DNA of 10,435 nt, from contig CAYJIL010000079.1 of NCBI GenBank assembly GCA_964370235.1, forward strand, positions 1 to 10,435. Direction: 5' to 3'. The notes beneath the pieces were generated by a model. The model was given only the letters and a program-made list of their open reading frames with translations. It was not told the origin of the DNA and did no database searches. Origin of the DNA: CAYJIL01 sp964370235. Lineage in GTDB: Bacteria > Bacteroidota > Bacteroidia > Bacteroidales > Rikenellaceae. The position numbers and the translations under genes are program-made. Of this stretch, positions 1 to 6,231 are shown piece by piece (position 1 is the stretch's first letter; each line of letters opens with the position of its first letter).

Positions 1-24
1 CTTAATTTTTGTATATACTCTATA

Positions 25-702
25 TTATCTTTTCTCGAAATGTTGGTAATCCTTGCTATTAAGCCATCCACCACCCCATATAAAGCCACGCTTTATAAAC
101 TCTTGGTGGCAAATGTCGCCTCTTGTTATTTTATAATCAAAGTTGGCATCTCGATTGGTGTACTCCTTGCTAGTGCTTGGTAGCACCCTTGTGCCTTTAA
201 CATAGGGGTTATATAGCGGGTTAATATCTATTGCCATGCCTAGGCTATGTTTCGATAGACGTGTAGTGCCTGCAATATACCTAAAGTTAAAAGCCGAACT
301 ATTGTTTGCCATCATCGAGCGCATATCGTTGGCTCCATACTCGTCTACAAGCACCATGCGTTCGATGGGATAGCTGTGTTTATATAACACCTCGAATATT
401 TCGAGCAGATCATCTGCTATTTTCTTGTTACATATTAGCTCACCCACAATGATGTTTGCGTCTTTGTCTTTGTGTAGCACCCTCAAGTACCTAAGCTCTG
501 CTAGTGGCAGAGTGCATTTGCTAGAATATGATAAGCCGCTAATTCGTTCAAAAATTGTGCTGTCAATCTCTTGGTAGTAGAACAGTTGCTCGTGGCTACT
601 ACTCTTGACTTGTTGTGCGCTAAGCCGCTGCCCTGCCCTAAACTCCTGTGCCGATAGCTGCACGAGCATTGCAAGTGCTAACAGTGTTAAAATATATCTC
701 AT
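25..702 (-). CDS. Exported M15-family zinc peptidase (D-Ala-D-Ala carboxypeptidase-like)
   Basis: A 225-residue protein with an N-terminal signal peptide (about residues 1-19, hydrophobic core ILTLLALAMLVQL, then SAQ/EF), so it probably acts in the periplasm on peptidoglycan peptides. The C-terminal half carries the M15 (VanX/VanY-type) metal site. The H-x6-D motif is HSLGMAID, with ligands H152 and D159. The third ligand is H221 in DYQHFE, preceded three residues earlier by an acidic residue (D218) where VanX has its catalytic glutamate. Residues 20-110 show no motif I recognise. The substrate (D-Ala-D-Ala or L-Ala-D-Glu bonds) cannot be decided from sequence. The ATG is directly followed by the signal peptide, which supports this start. 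No convincing TAnnTTTG box is visible just upstream; the gene begins a few bases after a terminator, so its promoter is unclear. Family call fairly sure, substrate unknown. Confidence 0.85.
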   Translation of the reverse strand: MRYILTLLALAMLVQLSAQEFRAGQRLSAQQVKSSSHEQLFYYQEIDSTIFERISGLSYSSKCTLPLAELRYLRVLHKDKDANIIVGELICNKKIADDLLEIFEVLYKHSYPIERMVLVDEYGANDMRSMMANNSSAFNFRYIAGTTRLSKHSLGMAIDINPLYNPYVKGTRVLPSTSKEYTNRDANFDYKITRGDICHQEFIKRGFIWGGGWLNSKDYQHFEKR

Positions 703-708
703 ATCTAT

Positions 709-742
709 AAAAAACGAGCTGCCCTCAGCCAGTGAGGACAGC
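709..742 (-). terminator. Rho-independent terminator after rubrerythrin
   Basis: Read on the minus strand: a 10-bp stem GCTGTCCTCA / TGAGGGCAGC (nine Watson-Crick pairs, one G-U) with a CTGGC loop, followed after three bases by six T. It lies about 30 nt past the rubrerythrin stop and would end the panB-rubrerythrin transcript. The T tract ends only 6 nt before the start codon of the M15 peptidase gene. Confidence 0.85.
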
Positions 743-772
743 CCATAGTTGTATTAAACTCTTCTATTGAGA

Positions 773-1348
773 CTAGTAATTCTCTTTCTTAGGCTCGAAG
801 TGTGCTTTTGGATGTGCACAAGCTGGGCAAAGATCTGGAGCATCTGTACCTGTGTGTACGTAACCACAGTTGCGACACTGCCACTTAATCTCCTCCTCAC
901 GCTTGAACGTAGTACCATCGTTAATTCTCTCTAGTAGTCTAAGGTATCTGTTCTCGTGCTCTGCCTCAACTGTTGCAATAGCTCTGAATGTATTTGCAAT
1001 TTGTGGGAAACCCTCGCTATCTGCTACATCGGCAAAGTGTGGATATAGCTCAACCCACTCCTCGTTTTCGCCCGCTGCTGCTGCTGCTAGGTTCTCTGCT
1101 GTTGTTCCAATCTTACCTGCTGGGAACGATGCAGTAATCTCTACCATACCTCCCTCTAGGTATTTGAAAAAACGCTTAGCATGCTCTTTCTCCTGCTCGG
1201 CAGTCTCCTCGAAGATAGAAGAAATTTGTACATATCCTTCTTTCTTGGCCACAGATGCAAAGAATACATAACGGTTGCGTGCTTGAGACTCTCCTGCAAA
1301 TGATTTAAGCAGGTTTTGCTCTGTTTGAGTTCCTTTTAATGATTTCAT
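773..1348 (-). CDS. rbr: Rubrerythrin
   Basis: A 191-residue cytoplasmic non-haem iron protein that reduces hydrogen peroxide in anaerobes and microaerophiles, using electrons from rubredoxin/NAD(P)H systems. The N-terminal ferritin-like four-helix domain (about 1-145) has the diiron ligands in their usual places: E20 in FAGESQARNRY, an ExxH at E53/H56, a glutamate in the GENEEW stretch near 94-98, and a second ExxH at E128/H131. The C-terminal rubredoxin-like domain (about 155-188) has two CxxC pairs, C158/C161 and C174/C177, for the FeS4 iron. Length is normal and all key residues are present. It lies 41 nt downstream of panB on the same strand. I see no TAnnTTTG box in that gap, so it may be transcribed from the panB promoter or from one I cannot recognise. 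A clear terminator follows. Confidence 0.97.
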   Translation of the reverse strand: MKSLKGTQTEQNLLKSFAGESQARNRYVFFASVAKKEGYVQISSIFEETAEQEKEHAKRFFKYLEGGMVEITASFPAGKIGTTAENLAAAAAGENEEWVELYPHFADVADSEGFPQIANTFRAIATVEAEHENRYLRLLERINDGTTFKREEEIKWQCRNCGYVHTGTDAPDLCPACAHPKAHFEPKKENY

Positions 1349-1389
1349 AATGATGATGTTTATGTTAGTAAAACGATGTGTTAATTACA

Positions 1390-2211
1390 TTAATATTGCT
1401 CTTTTTCGTTAGGGAAGTTGCCGCTCTTAACATCGCTGATATAGCTGCTCACAGCCTCTTGCATGATGGTATTAACATCGGCATAGCGGCGCAAGAACTT
1501 AGGCGAGAAATTCTTGGTAATTCCTAGCATGTCGTGCAAAACAAGCACCTGTCCATCTACTTGGTGGCCAGCACCAATACCAATGATGGGTACCGAACAC
1601 TCCTTTGCCACTTGTGCTGCAAGTGTTGCTGGTATCTTCTCTAGTACTATACCAAAGCAACCTGCCTTGTCTAGTAGTTTTGCATCGTTAATTAGCTTTT
1701 CGGCCTCGGCCTCTTCTTTTGCTCTAACGGTGTATGTGCCAAATTTATTGATAGATTGTGGCATAAGCCCTAGGTGCCCCATTACAGGAATACCTGCGCA
1801 TAGTATGCGTTCAACAGACTCAAGAATCTCTTGTCCTCCCTCTAGCTTTACAGCATCAGCCTCGGTCTCTTTCATAATTTGAATAGCCGATGCAAGTGCC
1901 ATTTTTGAGTTACCTTGGTATGTACCAAAAGGCAGGTCTACCACCACTAGCGCACGCTCTGTTGCTCTTGCTACTGCACGTGCATGGTAAATCATATGGT
2001 CTAGTGTTATAGGTAGTGTTGTGTCATATCCTGCAATAACGTTAGCTGCCGAATCGCCCACCAATATAACATCTATCATTGCCTCGTCTAGTATCTTAGC
2101 CATAGTATAGTCATAGGCCGTTAGCATAGAGATTTTCTCTCCACGCTCTTTCATCTCTTTTAATCTATATGTTGTAACTGCTCTTGAGTTGTCTTTAATT
2201 GCTGTTGACAT
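1390..2211 (-). CDS. panB: 3-methyl-2-oxobutanoate hydroxymethyltransferase (PanB)
   Basis: A 273-residue enzyme of pantothenate (vitamin B5/CoA) synthesis: it transfers a hydroxymethyl group from 5,10-methylenetetrahydrofolate to 2-oxoisovalerate, giving ketopantoate. The (beta/alpha)8 fold motifs are all visible: MLTAYDY near 29-35, VGDS (51-54) with metal ligand D53, [11 protein letters not shown] with D92, KLEGG with E124, [13 protein letters not shown] (140-152), the catalytic-region glutamate E191 in VLEKIPA, and GIGAG (211-215). Length matches the family. The start follows a promoter (2243-2275, minus strand) with a leader of roughly 25 nt. No panC, panD or panE is next to it; the only downstream neighbour is rubrerythrin, an unrelated function. 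Confidence 0.98.
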   Translation of the reverse strand: MSTAIKDNSRAVTTYRLKEMKERGEKISMLTAYDYTMAKILDEAMIDVILVGDSAANVIAGYDTTLPITLDHMIYHARAVARATERALVVVDLPFGTYQGNSKMALASAIQIMKETEADAVKLEGGQEILESVERILCAGIPVMGHLGLMPQSINKFGTYTVRAKEEAEAEKLINDAKLLDKAGCFGIVLEKIPATLAAQVAKECSVPIIGIGAGHQVDGQVLVLHDMLGITKNFSPKFLRRYADVNTIMQEAVSSYISDVKSGNFPNEKEQY

Positions 2212-2242
2212 TGTCGTGTTTTGTTAAAGTTTATATATTGAG

Positions 2243-2275
2243 CAAATGTAAACAATTTTGTAATATAATTTCAAA
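2243..2275 (-). promoter_or_regulatory. panB promoter (Bacteroidota type)
   Basis: On the minus strand, TTTG (2275-2272), a 21-nt spacer and TACATTTG (2250-2243) match the Bacteroidota -33 TTTG / -7 TAnnTTTG pattern. The -7 box ends 31 nt before the panB ATG. It stands back to back with the promoter of the plus-strand methyltransferase operon. Confidence 0.65.
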
Positions 2276-2312
2276 AAAATGGCAAATATATTTAAATGGA
2301 GATCTTTATTTT

Positions 2313-2320
2313 TATCTTTG
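2313..2320 (+). promoter_or_regulatory. -7 box of the methyltransferase-yhcH-ung operon
   Basis: TATCTTTG is an exact TAnnTTTG match, 22 nt before the ATG at 2343. The -33 region (TTTA at 2291-2294) is weak. The position of this box argues that the upstream in-frame codons from 2199 are not translated. Confidence 0.7.
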
Positions 2321-2342
2321 TATAGTCTTAATAGATGATTTA

Positions 2343-2870
2343 ATGAGAAAGATTACAAATAGCGAGCTTGGTCGTCCTTCGTTGCAGGAGTATGCCCAGA
2401 GCCAAAAACTGCCCGTAGTAGTTGTGGCAGATAATATACGTAGCCTACACAACGTGGGTGCTATGTTTAGAACCATGGATGCCTTTGCACTTAGCGAGTT
2501 ATACTTGTGTGGCATTTCGGGTACACCACCCAATAAAGAGATACACAAAAGCGCACTTGGTGCCGAGCTTAGCGTTAAATGGAGCTACCACAATACCACT
2601 ATGAGTGCTGTTGAGCAGCTAAAAGAGATGGGATATAAGATTATATCCATAGAGCAGGTGCAGGGCGCTGTTATGCTCGATGAGTTTGTGGCAGACAAAG
2701 CCCACAAATATGCATTGGTGTTTGGTAACGAGGTTGCAGGTGTTGCACAAGAGGTTGTATCTTCGTCCCATATGTCGATAGAGATTCCACAAATAGGCAC
2801 AAAACACTCCCTAAATGTAAGCGTTGCAGCAGGCGTTGTGTTATGGCACATTTTTAATCAGCTAAAATAA
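2343..2870 (+). CDS. SpoU/TrmH-family RNA 2'-O-methyltransferase
   Basis: A 175-residue SPOUT methyltransferase, SAM-dependent, acting on ribose 2'-OH in tRNA or rRNA. All three family motifs are present. Motif 1 is ADNIRSLHNVGAMFRT (29-44, conserved N38 and R43). Motif 2 is LVFGNEVAGV (125-134). Motif 3 is IEIPQIGTKHSLNVSVA (146-162), which forms the SAM-binding trefoil knot. It has only the catalytic core, with no N-terminal L30e-like substrate-binding domain as in RlmB. The reading frame is open back to 2199, but I chose the ATG at 2343: the preceding peptide is low-quality (Cys/Tyr/Ile rich), overlaps panB's start and contains the promoter box. It is the first gene of a tight operon with yhcH and ung. 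The exact RNA target cannot be told. Confidence 0.93.
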   Translation: MRKITNSELGRPSLQEYAQSQKLPVVVVADNIRSLHNVGAMFRTMDAFALSELYLCGISGTPPNKEIHKSALGAELSVKWSYHNTTMSAVEQLKEMGYKIISIEQVQGAVMLDEFVADKAHKYALVFGNEVAGVAQEVVSSSHMSIEIPQIGTKHSLNVSVAAGVVLWHIFNQLK

Positions 2871-2875
2871 TAACT

Positions 2876-3316
2876 ATGTATAAAGGAGAAATATCTGCAC
2901 TAGAGTCTTTGCCACTAGGTAGCCGCTTTAAAAAGGCTATCGACTATGTGTGGTCAAACAAAGAGAACCTACAAGAGGGACGTAACGATTTGTATGATGG
3001 TATATTTGCCATTTACTGCAAAGGCGAGAAGCTACGCCCAATTGCCGATGCTCCCCTAGAGGCACATCGTGAATATATAGACATTCAAATCGTAGTTGCA
3101 GGGCAAGAGCTATTTGGCCACTCTAGCATCGATATATGCACCAACATAATGAGCGACTATGATAGCGAGCGAGATATTATATTCTTTGAGGGAAGCCCAA
3201 AGCAAATAGATAAGCTCACAGCTGGTATGTTTATTGTCTTTTACCCCGAAGATGCCCACGCACCACTAATTGGCGAGGGCTTAGTCGACAAGATAGTAAT
3301 TAAGCTACCCGTATAG
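2876..3316 (+). CDS. YhcH/YjgK/YiaL (DUF386) family protein
   Basis: A 146-residue cupin-like beta-barrel protein. Family hallmarks are LEAHREYIDIQIVVAGQE (61-78, H64, E66, D69) and FYPEDAHAP (122-130, H128), which together supply metal-site residues in this family, plus an N-terminal LPLGSRFKKAIDYV segment. E. coli relatives sit in sialic acid, ulosonate and beta-galactoside gene clusters and are thought to be sugar anomerases or related carbohydrate enzymes; no firm activity can be given here. It starts 5 nt after the RNA methyltransferase stop and ends 2 nt before ung, so it is surely co-transcribed, yet no carbohydrate gene is nearby, which is unusual for the family. Length is typical. 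Family call secure, function inferred only weakly. Confidence 0.9.
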   Translation: MYKGEISALESLPLGSRFKKAIDYVWSNKENLQEGRNDLYDGIFAIYCKGEKLRPIADAPLEAHREYIDIQIVVAGQELFGHSSIDICTNIMSDYDSERDIIFFEGSPKQIDKLTAGMFIVFYPEDAHAPLIGEGLVDKIVIKLPV

Positions 3317-3318
3317 TT

Positions 3319-4038
3319 ATGTTAGAGAATCTACCACTAGCGTGGAAAGAGGCACTTGCCCAGCAGCAAAACCAAAACTACTTTGAGCAATTGCAGGAGT
3401 TTGTTAATGGTGAGTACCTTTCGCAGCAGGTGTTTCCGCCCAAAGACAAAATATTTGCAGGGCTAAGCCTTTGTGCCCCTAGCAGTGTCAAGGTGGTTAT
3501 ATTGGGGCAAGACCCCTACCACGATGTAGGGCAAGCAAACGGTATGGCATTCTCGGTGGGTAAGGGCATAAAGCTCCCTCCCTCGCTAGTGAACATATAC
3601 AAAGAGCTAGAGAGCGATTTGGGAATTACCCCTAGCAAAGATGGCGACCTAAGCCATTGGGCAAAGCAAGGGGTACTATTGCTAAACTCGGTGCTCACGG
3701 TGAGGGCACACAGTGCTGCCTCGCACAGCAAACAAGGCTGGGAAGAGTTTACAAGTGCCATTATATCGCACCTTAGCACCCATTACCAAGGCATAGTATA
3801 TATTTTGTGGGGTGCATACGCCCAAAAGAAAGCGGCATTTGTTGACCGACAACACAATTTGGTAATCGAGTCGGCTCACCCTTCGCCCTTGTCTTCATAT
3901 CGAGGGTTCTTTGGGTCTAAGCCCTTTTCGAGGGCAAATACCTATTTGCTGCAAGAGGGCAAAAGCTCCATCGACTGGAAACTACCCACTAGTTCTACTA
4001 GCCATGTAGAGCCGCAGCAAATGGGGTTCGAATTTTAA
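3319..4038 (+). CDS. ung: Uracil-DNA glycosylase, family 1
   Basis: A 239-residue base-excision repair enzyme that removes uracil from DNA. Visible motifs: the water-activating loop GQDPYHDVGQANGMAFSV (63-80, catalytic D65), LPPSLVNIYKE (87-96), the uracil-specificity asparagine in LLLNSVLTV (N123), SHSKQGWEEFT (135-144), and the DNA-intercalation loop HPSPLSSYRGFFG (187-199, H187). All catalytic residues are intact. The conserved fold normally ends near IDWKLP (218-223); here about 16 further residues follow, Ser/Thr/Gln rich and ending QQMGFEF, a possible protein-interaction tail (see findings). It is the third gene of the methyltransferase-yhcH-ung operon, with a 2-nt gap upstream. No GC-rich terminator follows, and the next promoter begins within about 10 nt of the stop. 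Confidence 0.98.
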   Translation: MLENLPLAWKEALAQQQNQNYFEQLQEFVNGEYLSQQVFPPKDKIFAGLSLCAPSSVKVVILGQDPYHDVGQANGMAFSVGKGIKLPPSLVNIYKELESDLGITPSKDGDLSHWAKQGVLLLNSVLTVRAHSAASHSKQGWEEFTSAIISHLSTHYQGIVYILWGAYAQKKAAFVDRQHNLVIESAHPSPLSSYRGFFGSKPFSRANTYLLQEGKSSIDWKLPTSSTSHVEPQQMGFEF

Positions 4039-4047
4039 AATAGATGC

Positions 4048-4055
4048 TATCTTTG
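4048..4055 (+). promoter_or_regulatory. -7 box of the bioA operon
   Basis: TATCTTTG exactly matches TAnnTTTG and lies 21 nt before the bioA ATG. The -33 region falls inside the last codons of ung and is weak (TTCG at 4027-4030). Transcription would begin around 4060-4063, inside the adjacent palindrome. Read-through from ung is also possible, since no terminator separates them. Confidence 0.65.
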
Positions 4056-4057
4056 TG

Positions 4058-4073
4058 ATAGTTAATTAACTAT
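4058..4073 (+). promoter_or_regulatory. Perfect 16-bp palindrome at the bioA start region, candidate operator
   Basis: ATAGTTAATTAACTAT is identical to its reverse complement. It begins 2 nt after the -7 box and ends 3 nt before the bioA ATG, so a bound protein would cover the transcription start and block initiation. It does not match the long-spacer BirA operator (TTGTAAACC-N-GGTTTACAA type), although the GTTAA half resembles part of it. Function is inferred from symmetry and position only. Confidence 0.4.
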
Positions 4074-4076
4074 GTT

Positions 4077-5357
4077 ATGAATATTAAAGAGGAGTTAGAG
4101 TTTGATAAAAAACACTTGTGGCACCCCTACACATCGATGATTGACCCTTTAGCGGTATATCATGTGCAGAGCTGTCAGGGTGTATACATAAACCTATCAG
4201 ATGGTCGAAGTATAATAGATGGTATGTCCTCGTGGTGGAGCACCATTCACGGGTACAATAACCCTAGGCTTAACGATGCAGCCAAAACACAAATAGACAA
4301 AATGTCGCACGTTATGTTTGGGGGGCTAACACACTCCCCTGCCATAGAGTGCGCCCAAAGGCTCATCGAGCTACTCCCCTCGCCGCTAGAGCGAGTGTTC
4401 TTTGCCGATAGTGGTTCGGTAGCCGTTGAGGTAGCTATGAAGATGGCTATTCAATATCAACATGCTCGGGGTAAAGAAAACAAAAACCAGATAGCAACCA
4501 TACTTGGGGGCTACCATGGCGACACGTGGCATGCAATGAGCGTGTGCGACCCCTATGGTGGCATGCACTCTTTGTATAATGGGCGACTAACGGCACAGCA
4601 CTTTGTGCCTATGCCAACAGTTGGTTTTTATGATGAGTGGAACGAGAGCGAAATAGAGCCCCTAAAAGAGCTACTTGTAAACCATGGCGACAACATAGCC
4701 GCTTTAATACTAGAGCCTATTGTGCAGGGTGCAGGGGGAATGAGATTCTACCACCCAATGTACCTAAAGTGTGCCGCACAACTTTGTCGTGAATATGATA
4801 TACTGCTCATAGCCGACGAAATAGCAACGGGCTTTGGGCGCACGGGCAAAATGTTTGCTTGCCAATGGGCAGATGTAGTACCCGACATTATGTGTGTGGG
4901 TAAAGCCCTTACGGGTGGTTATATGACCCTAGCTGCAACCATTGCAACACCACTCGTTGCAGACACCATATCGTCATCATCGCCCAAGGTATTTATGCAT
5001 GGCCCTACGTTTATGGCAAATCCTCTAGCTACGGCAGTAGCTGCCGAGAGCCTACAAATTTTGATTGACGCATCGCCACTAGAGCGCATTGCACAAATCG
5101 AGAGCTATATGCGTCTACGGCTAGAGCCACTAACACAGTGTCCATCTGTTAGCGATGTAAGGGTTTTGGGTGCCATTGGAGTGGTAGAGATGAAAGAGCC
5201 TGTCGACATGGATTCTATTCAAAAGTCATTTATCGAGCAAGGTGCATGGCTTCGCCCCTTTGGCAAGCTAGTGTACATTATGCCACACTACATTATATCG
5301 GATAGCGAGCTAGAGACTCTATGTAGCGCTTTAGTTAATGTTGTTAAAAAACTATAA
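4077..5357 (+). CDS. bioA: Adenosylmethionine-8-amino-7-oxononanoate aminotransferase (BioA)
   Basis: A 426-residue class-III PLP aminotransferase that makes 7,8-diaminononanoate in biotin synthesis, normally with SAM as amino donor. Supporting motifs: HLWHPYTSM (13-21), the BioA-type DGMSSWWSTIHGYN (48-61), DSGSVAVEVAMKMA (111-124), GGYHGDTWHAMS (144-155), the PLP-ring aspartate D247 in IADEIATGFGRTG, and the Schiff-base lysine K276 in VGKALTGGYM. HGPTFMANPLA (308-318) and the carboxylate-binding arginine in WLRPFGK near the C terminus are also present. The SSWW signature separates it from other class-III enzymes. No bioB, F, C or D is in the window. The next gene starts 4 nt after the stop, so bioA leads an operon with a lipoprotein, ftcD and a small winged-helix-like gene. 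A palindrome just upstream may regulate it. Confidence 0.97.
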   Translation: MNIKEELEFDKKHLWHPYTSMIDPLAVYHVQSCQGVYINLSDGRSIIDGMSSWWSTIHGYNNPRLNDAAKTQIDKMSHVMFGGLTHSPAIECAQRLIELLPSPLERVFFADSGSVAVEVAMKMAIQYQHARGKENKNQIATILGGYHGDTWHAMSVCDPYGGMHSLYNGRLTAQHFVPMPTVGFYDEWNESEIEPLKELLVNHGDNIAALILEPIVQGAGGMRFYHPMYLKCAAQLCREYDILLIADEIATGFGRTGKMFACQWADVVPDIMCVGKALTGGYMTLAATIATPLVADTISSSSPKVFMHGPTFMANPLATAVAAESLQILIDASPLERIAQIESYMRLRLEPLTQCPSVSDVRVLGAIGVVEMKEPVDMDSIQKSFIEQGAWLRPFGKLVYIMPHYIISDSELETLCSALVNVVKKL

Positions 5358-5361
5358 TATT

Positions 5362-6228
5362 ATGAAAAGAGTATTGGTTACCATGGCCTGCCTTTTGGCT
5401 TTTGCATCGTGCAAACAAAAGGAGCGTGCGCTAGAGCATCAAAACCTTAATTTGCAAGGCGTAAACGACTCCCTGCAATATATACTAGAGCAACGAGACT
5501 CTATCATTAGCGATGCGCTATTTACCATTAGCGATATTTCGCTCTCTTTAGACGATATTAAACAAAAAGAGGGTGTTGTGATTGAGTCAGTCGAAATAGG
5601 TAAAGCCCCCAAGGTAAAAATTAAAGAGGATCTAGAGCGCATATCGGCTATGATCGAGGCAAATAAAAAGAAAATTGCATCGATGGAGCGCACTGCCCAA
5701 GACCTATATGATGCCAACATAAAAATAGATGGGCTTACAAAGCTTATCCAGCAGCTAAAGAGCCAAATCGAGAGCAAAGATAAGACCATCAACGAAATGT
5801 TGTCAAATATCGACAACCTCAAGCAGCAAATCGAGCAGCTTAATTCGCAGGTCGACGTGCTAGTTGATAACAACCAAAACCTAGCCTCAACGCTTAACGA
5901 GGCAACCGACAACCTCAACACTGCATACTATATTGTGGGTGATGAGAAAATGTTGCTTGCCGATAGCATCATCCTCAAAAAAGGATTGATAGGCCGTACA
6001 CTCACCATTAACCCCAACCTCGACAAGTCGAAACTCAAGAAAATAGATATTCGAGAGATCGAGAAAATCGATATAAAAGGCTCTAAGGTCGAGATATTGG
6101 GTTCGTTCCCAATAACTAGCTATAAGCTAACGGCTGGCCAAGGGCGAGGAGTTGTAGATGAGCTAGTGATTGAGGATGCCACTAAGTTTTGGTCGAGCGA
6201 CCGCATTCTAGTTATCTCATATAAATAG
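5362..6228 (+). CDS. Coiled-coil lipoprotein of unknown function (possibly Cbp1-like)
   Basis: A 288-residue predicted lipoprotein. The signal peptide MKRVLVTMACLLAFAS is followed by lipobox cysteine C17 (FAS-C). The residue after the cysteine is Lys, then Q-K-E-R, a charged start that may affect whether it faces the periplasm or the surface. Residues about 85-188 form a long heptad-rich coiled coil (for example QLKSQIESKDKTINEML and NLKQQIEQLNSQVDVL). A small globular C-terminal region begins at TAYYIVGDEKMLLADSIILK and runs to the end. That architecture resembles Bacteroidota proteins annotated as Cbp1-type collagen-binding adhesins; I recall the pattern but cannot verify it. I took the ATG at 5362 because the lipobox signal starts there; an in-frame Met at 5338 would overlap bioA and add eight residues. 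It is 4 nt after bioA and 3 nt before ftcD, so co-transcribed, with no evident link to either. Confidence 0.85.
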   Translation: MKRVLVTMACLLAFASCKQKERALEHQNLNLQGVNDSLQYILEQRDSIISDALFTISDISLSLDDIKQKEGVVIESVEIGKAPKVKIKEDLERISAMIEANKKKIASMERTAQDLYDANIKIDGLTKLIQQLKSQIESKDKTINEMLSNIDNLKQQIEQLNSQVDVLVDNNQNLASTLNEATDNLNTAYYIVGDEKMLLADSIILKKGLIGRTLTINPNLDKSKLKKIDIREIEKIDIKGSKVEILGSFPITSYKLTAGQGRGVVDELVIEDATKFWSSDRILVISYK

Positions 6229-6231
6229 TCT

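Noticed and set aside
870..1271. Plus-strand 133-residue open frame
   Set aside because: Lies wholly antisense to rubrerythrin, whose protein is unmistakable; composition is Ser/Ala-rich shadow sequence with no promoter.
1514..1882. Plus-strand 122-residue open frame
   Set aside because: Antisense shadow of panB with no recognisable motif.
2199..2342. N-terminal extension of the RNA methyltransferase by 48 residues
   Set aside because: The extension includes the promoter -7 box, overlaps panB's start and has no family similarity.
5439..5921. Minus-strand 160-residue open frame with hydrophobic look
   Set aside because: Antisense to the coiled-coil region of the lipoprotein; Glu/Lys/Asp/Gln-rich heptads read backwards give Leu/Ser/Phe-rich sequence.
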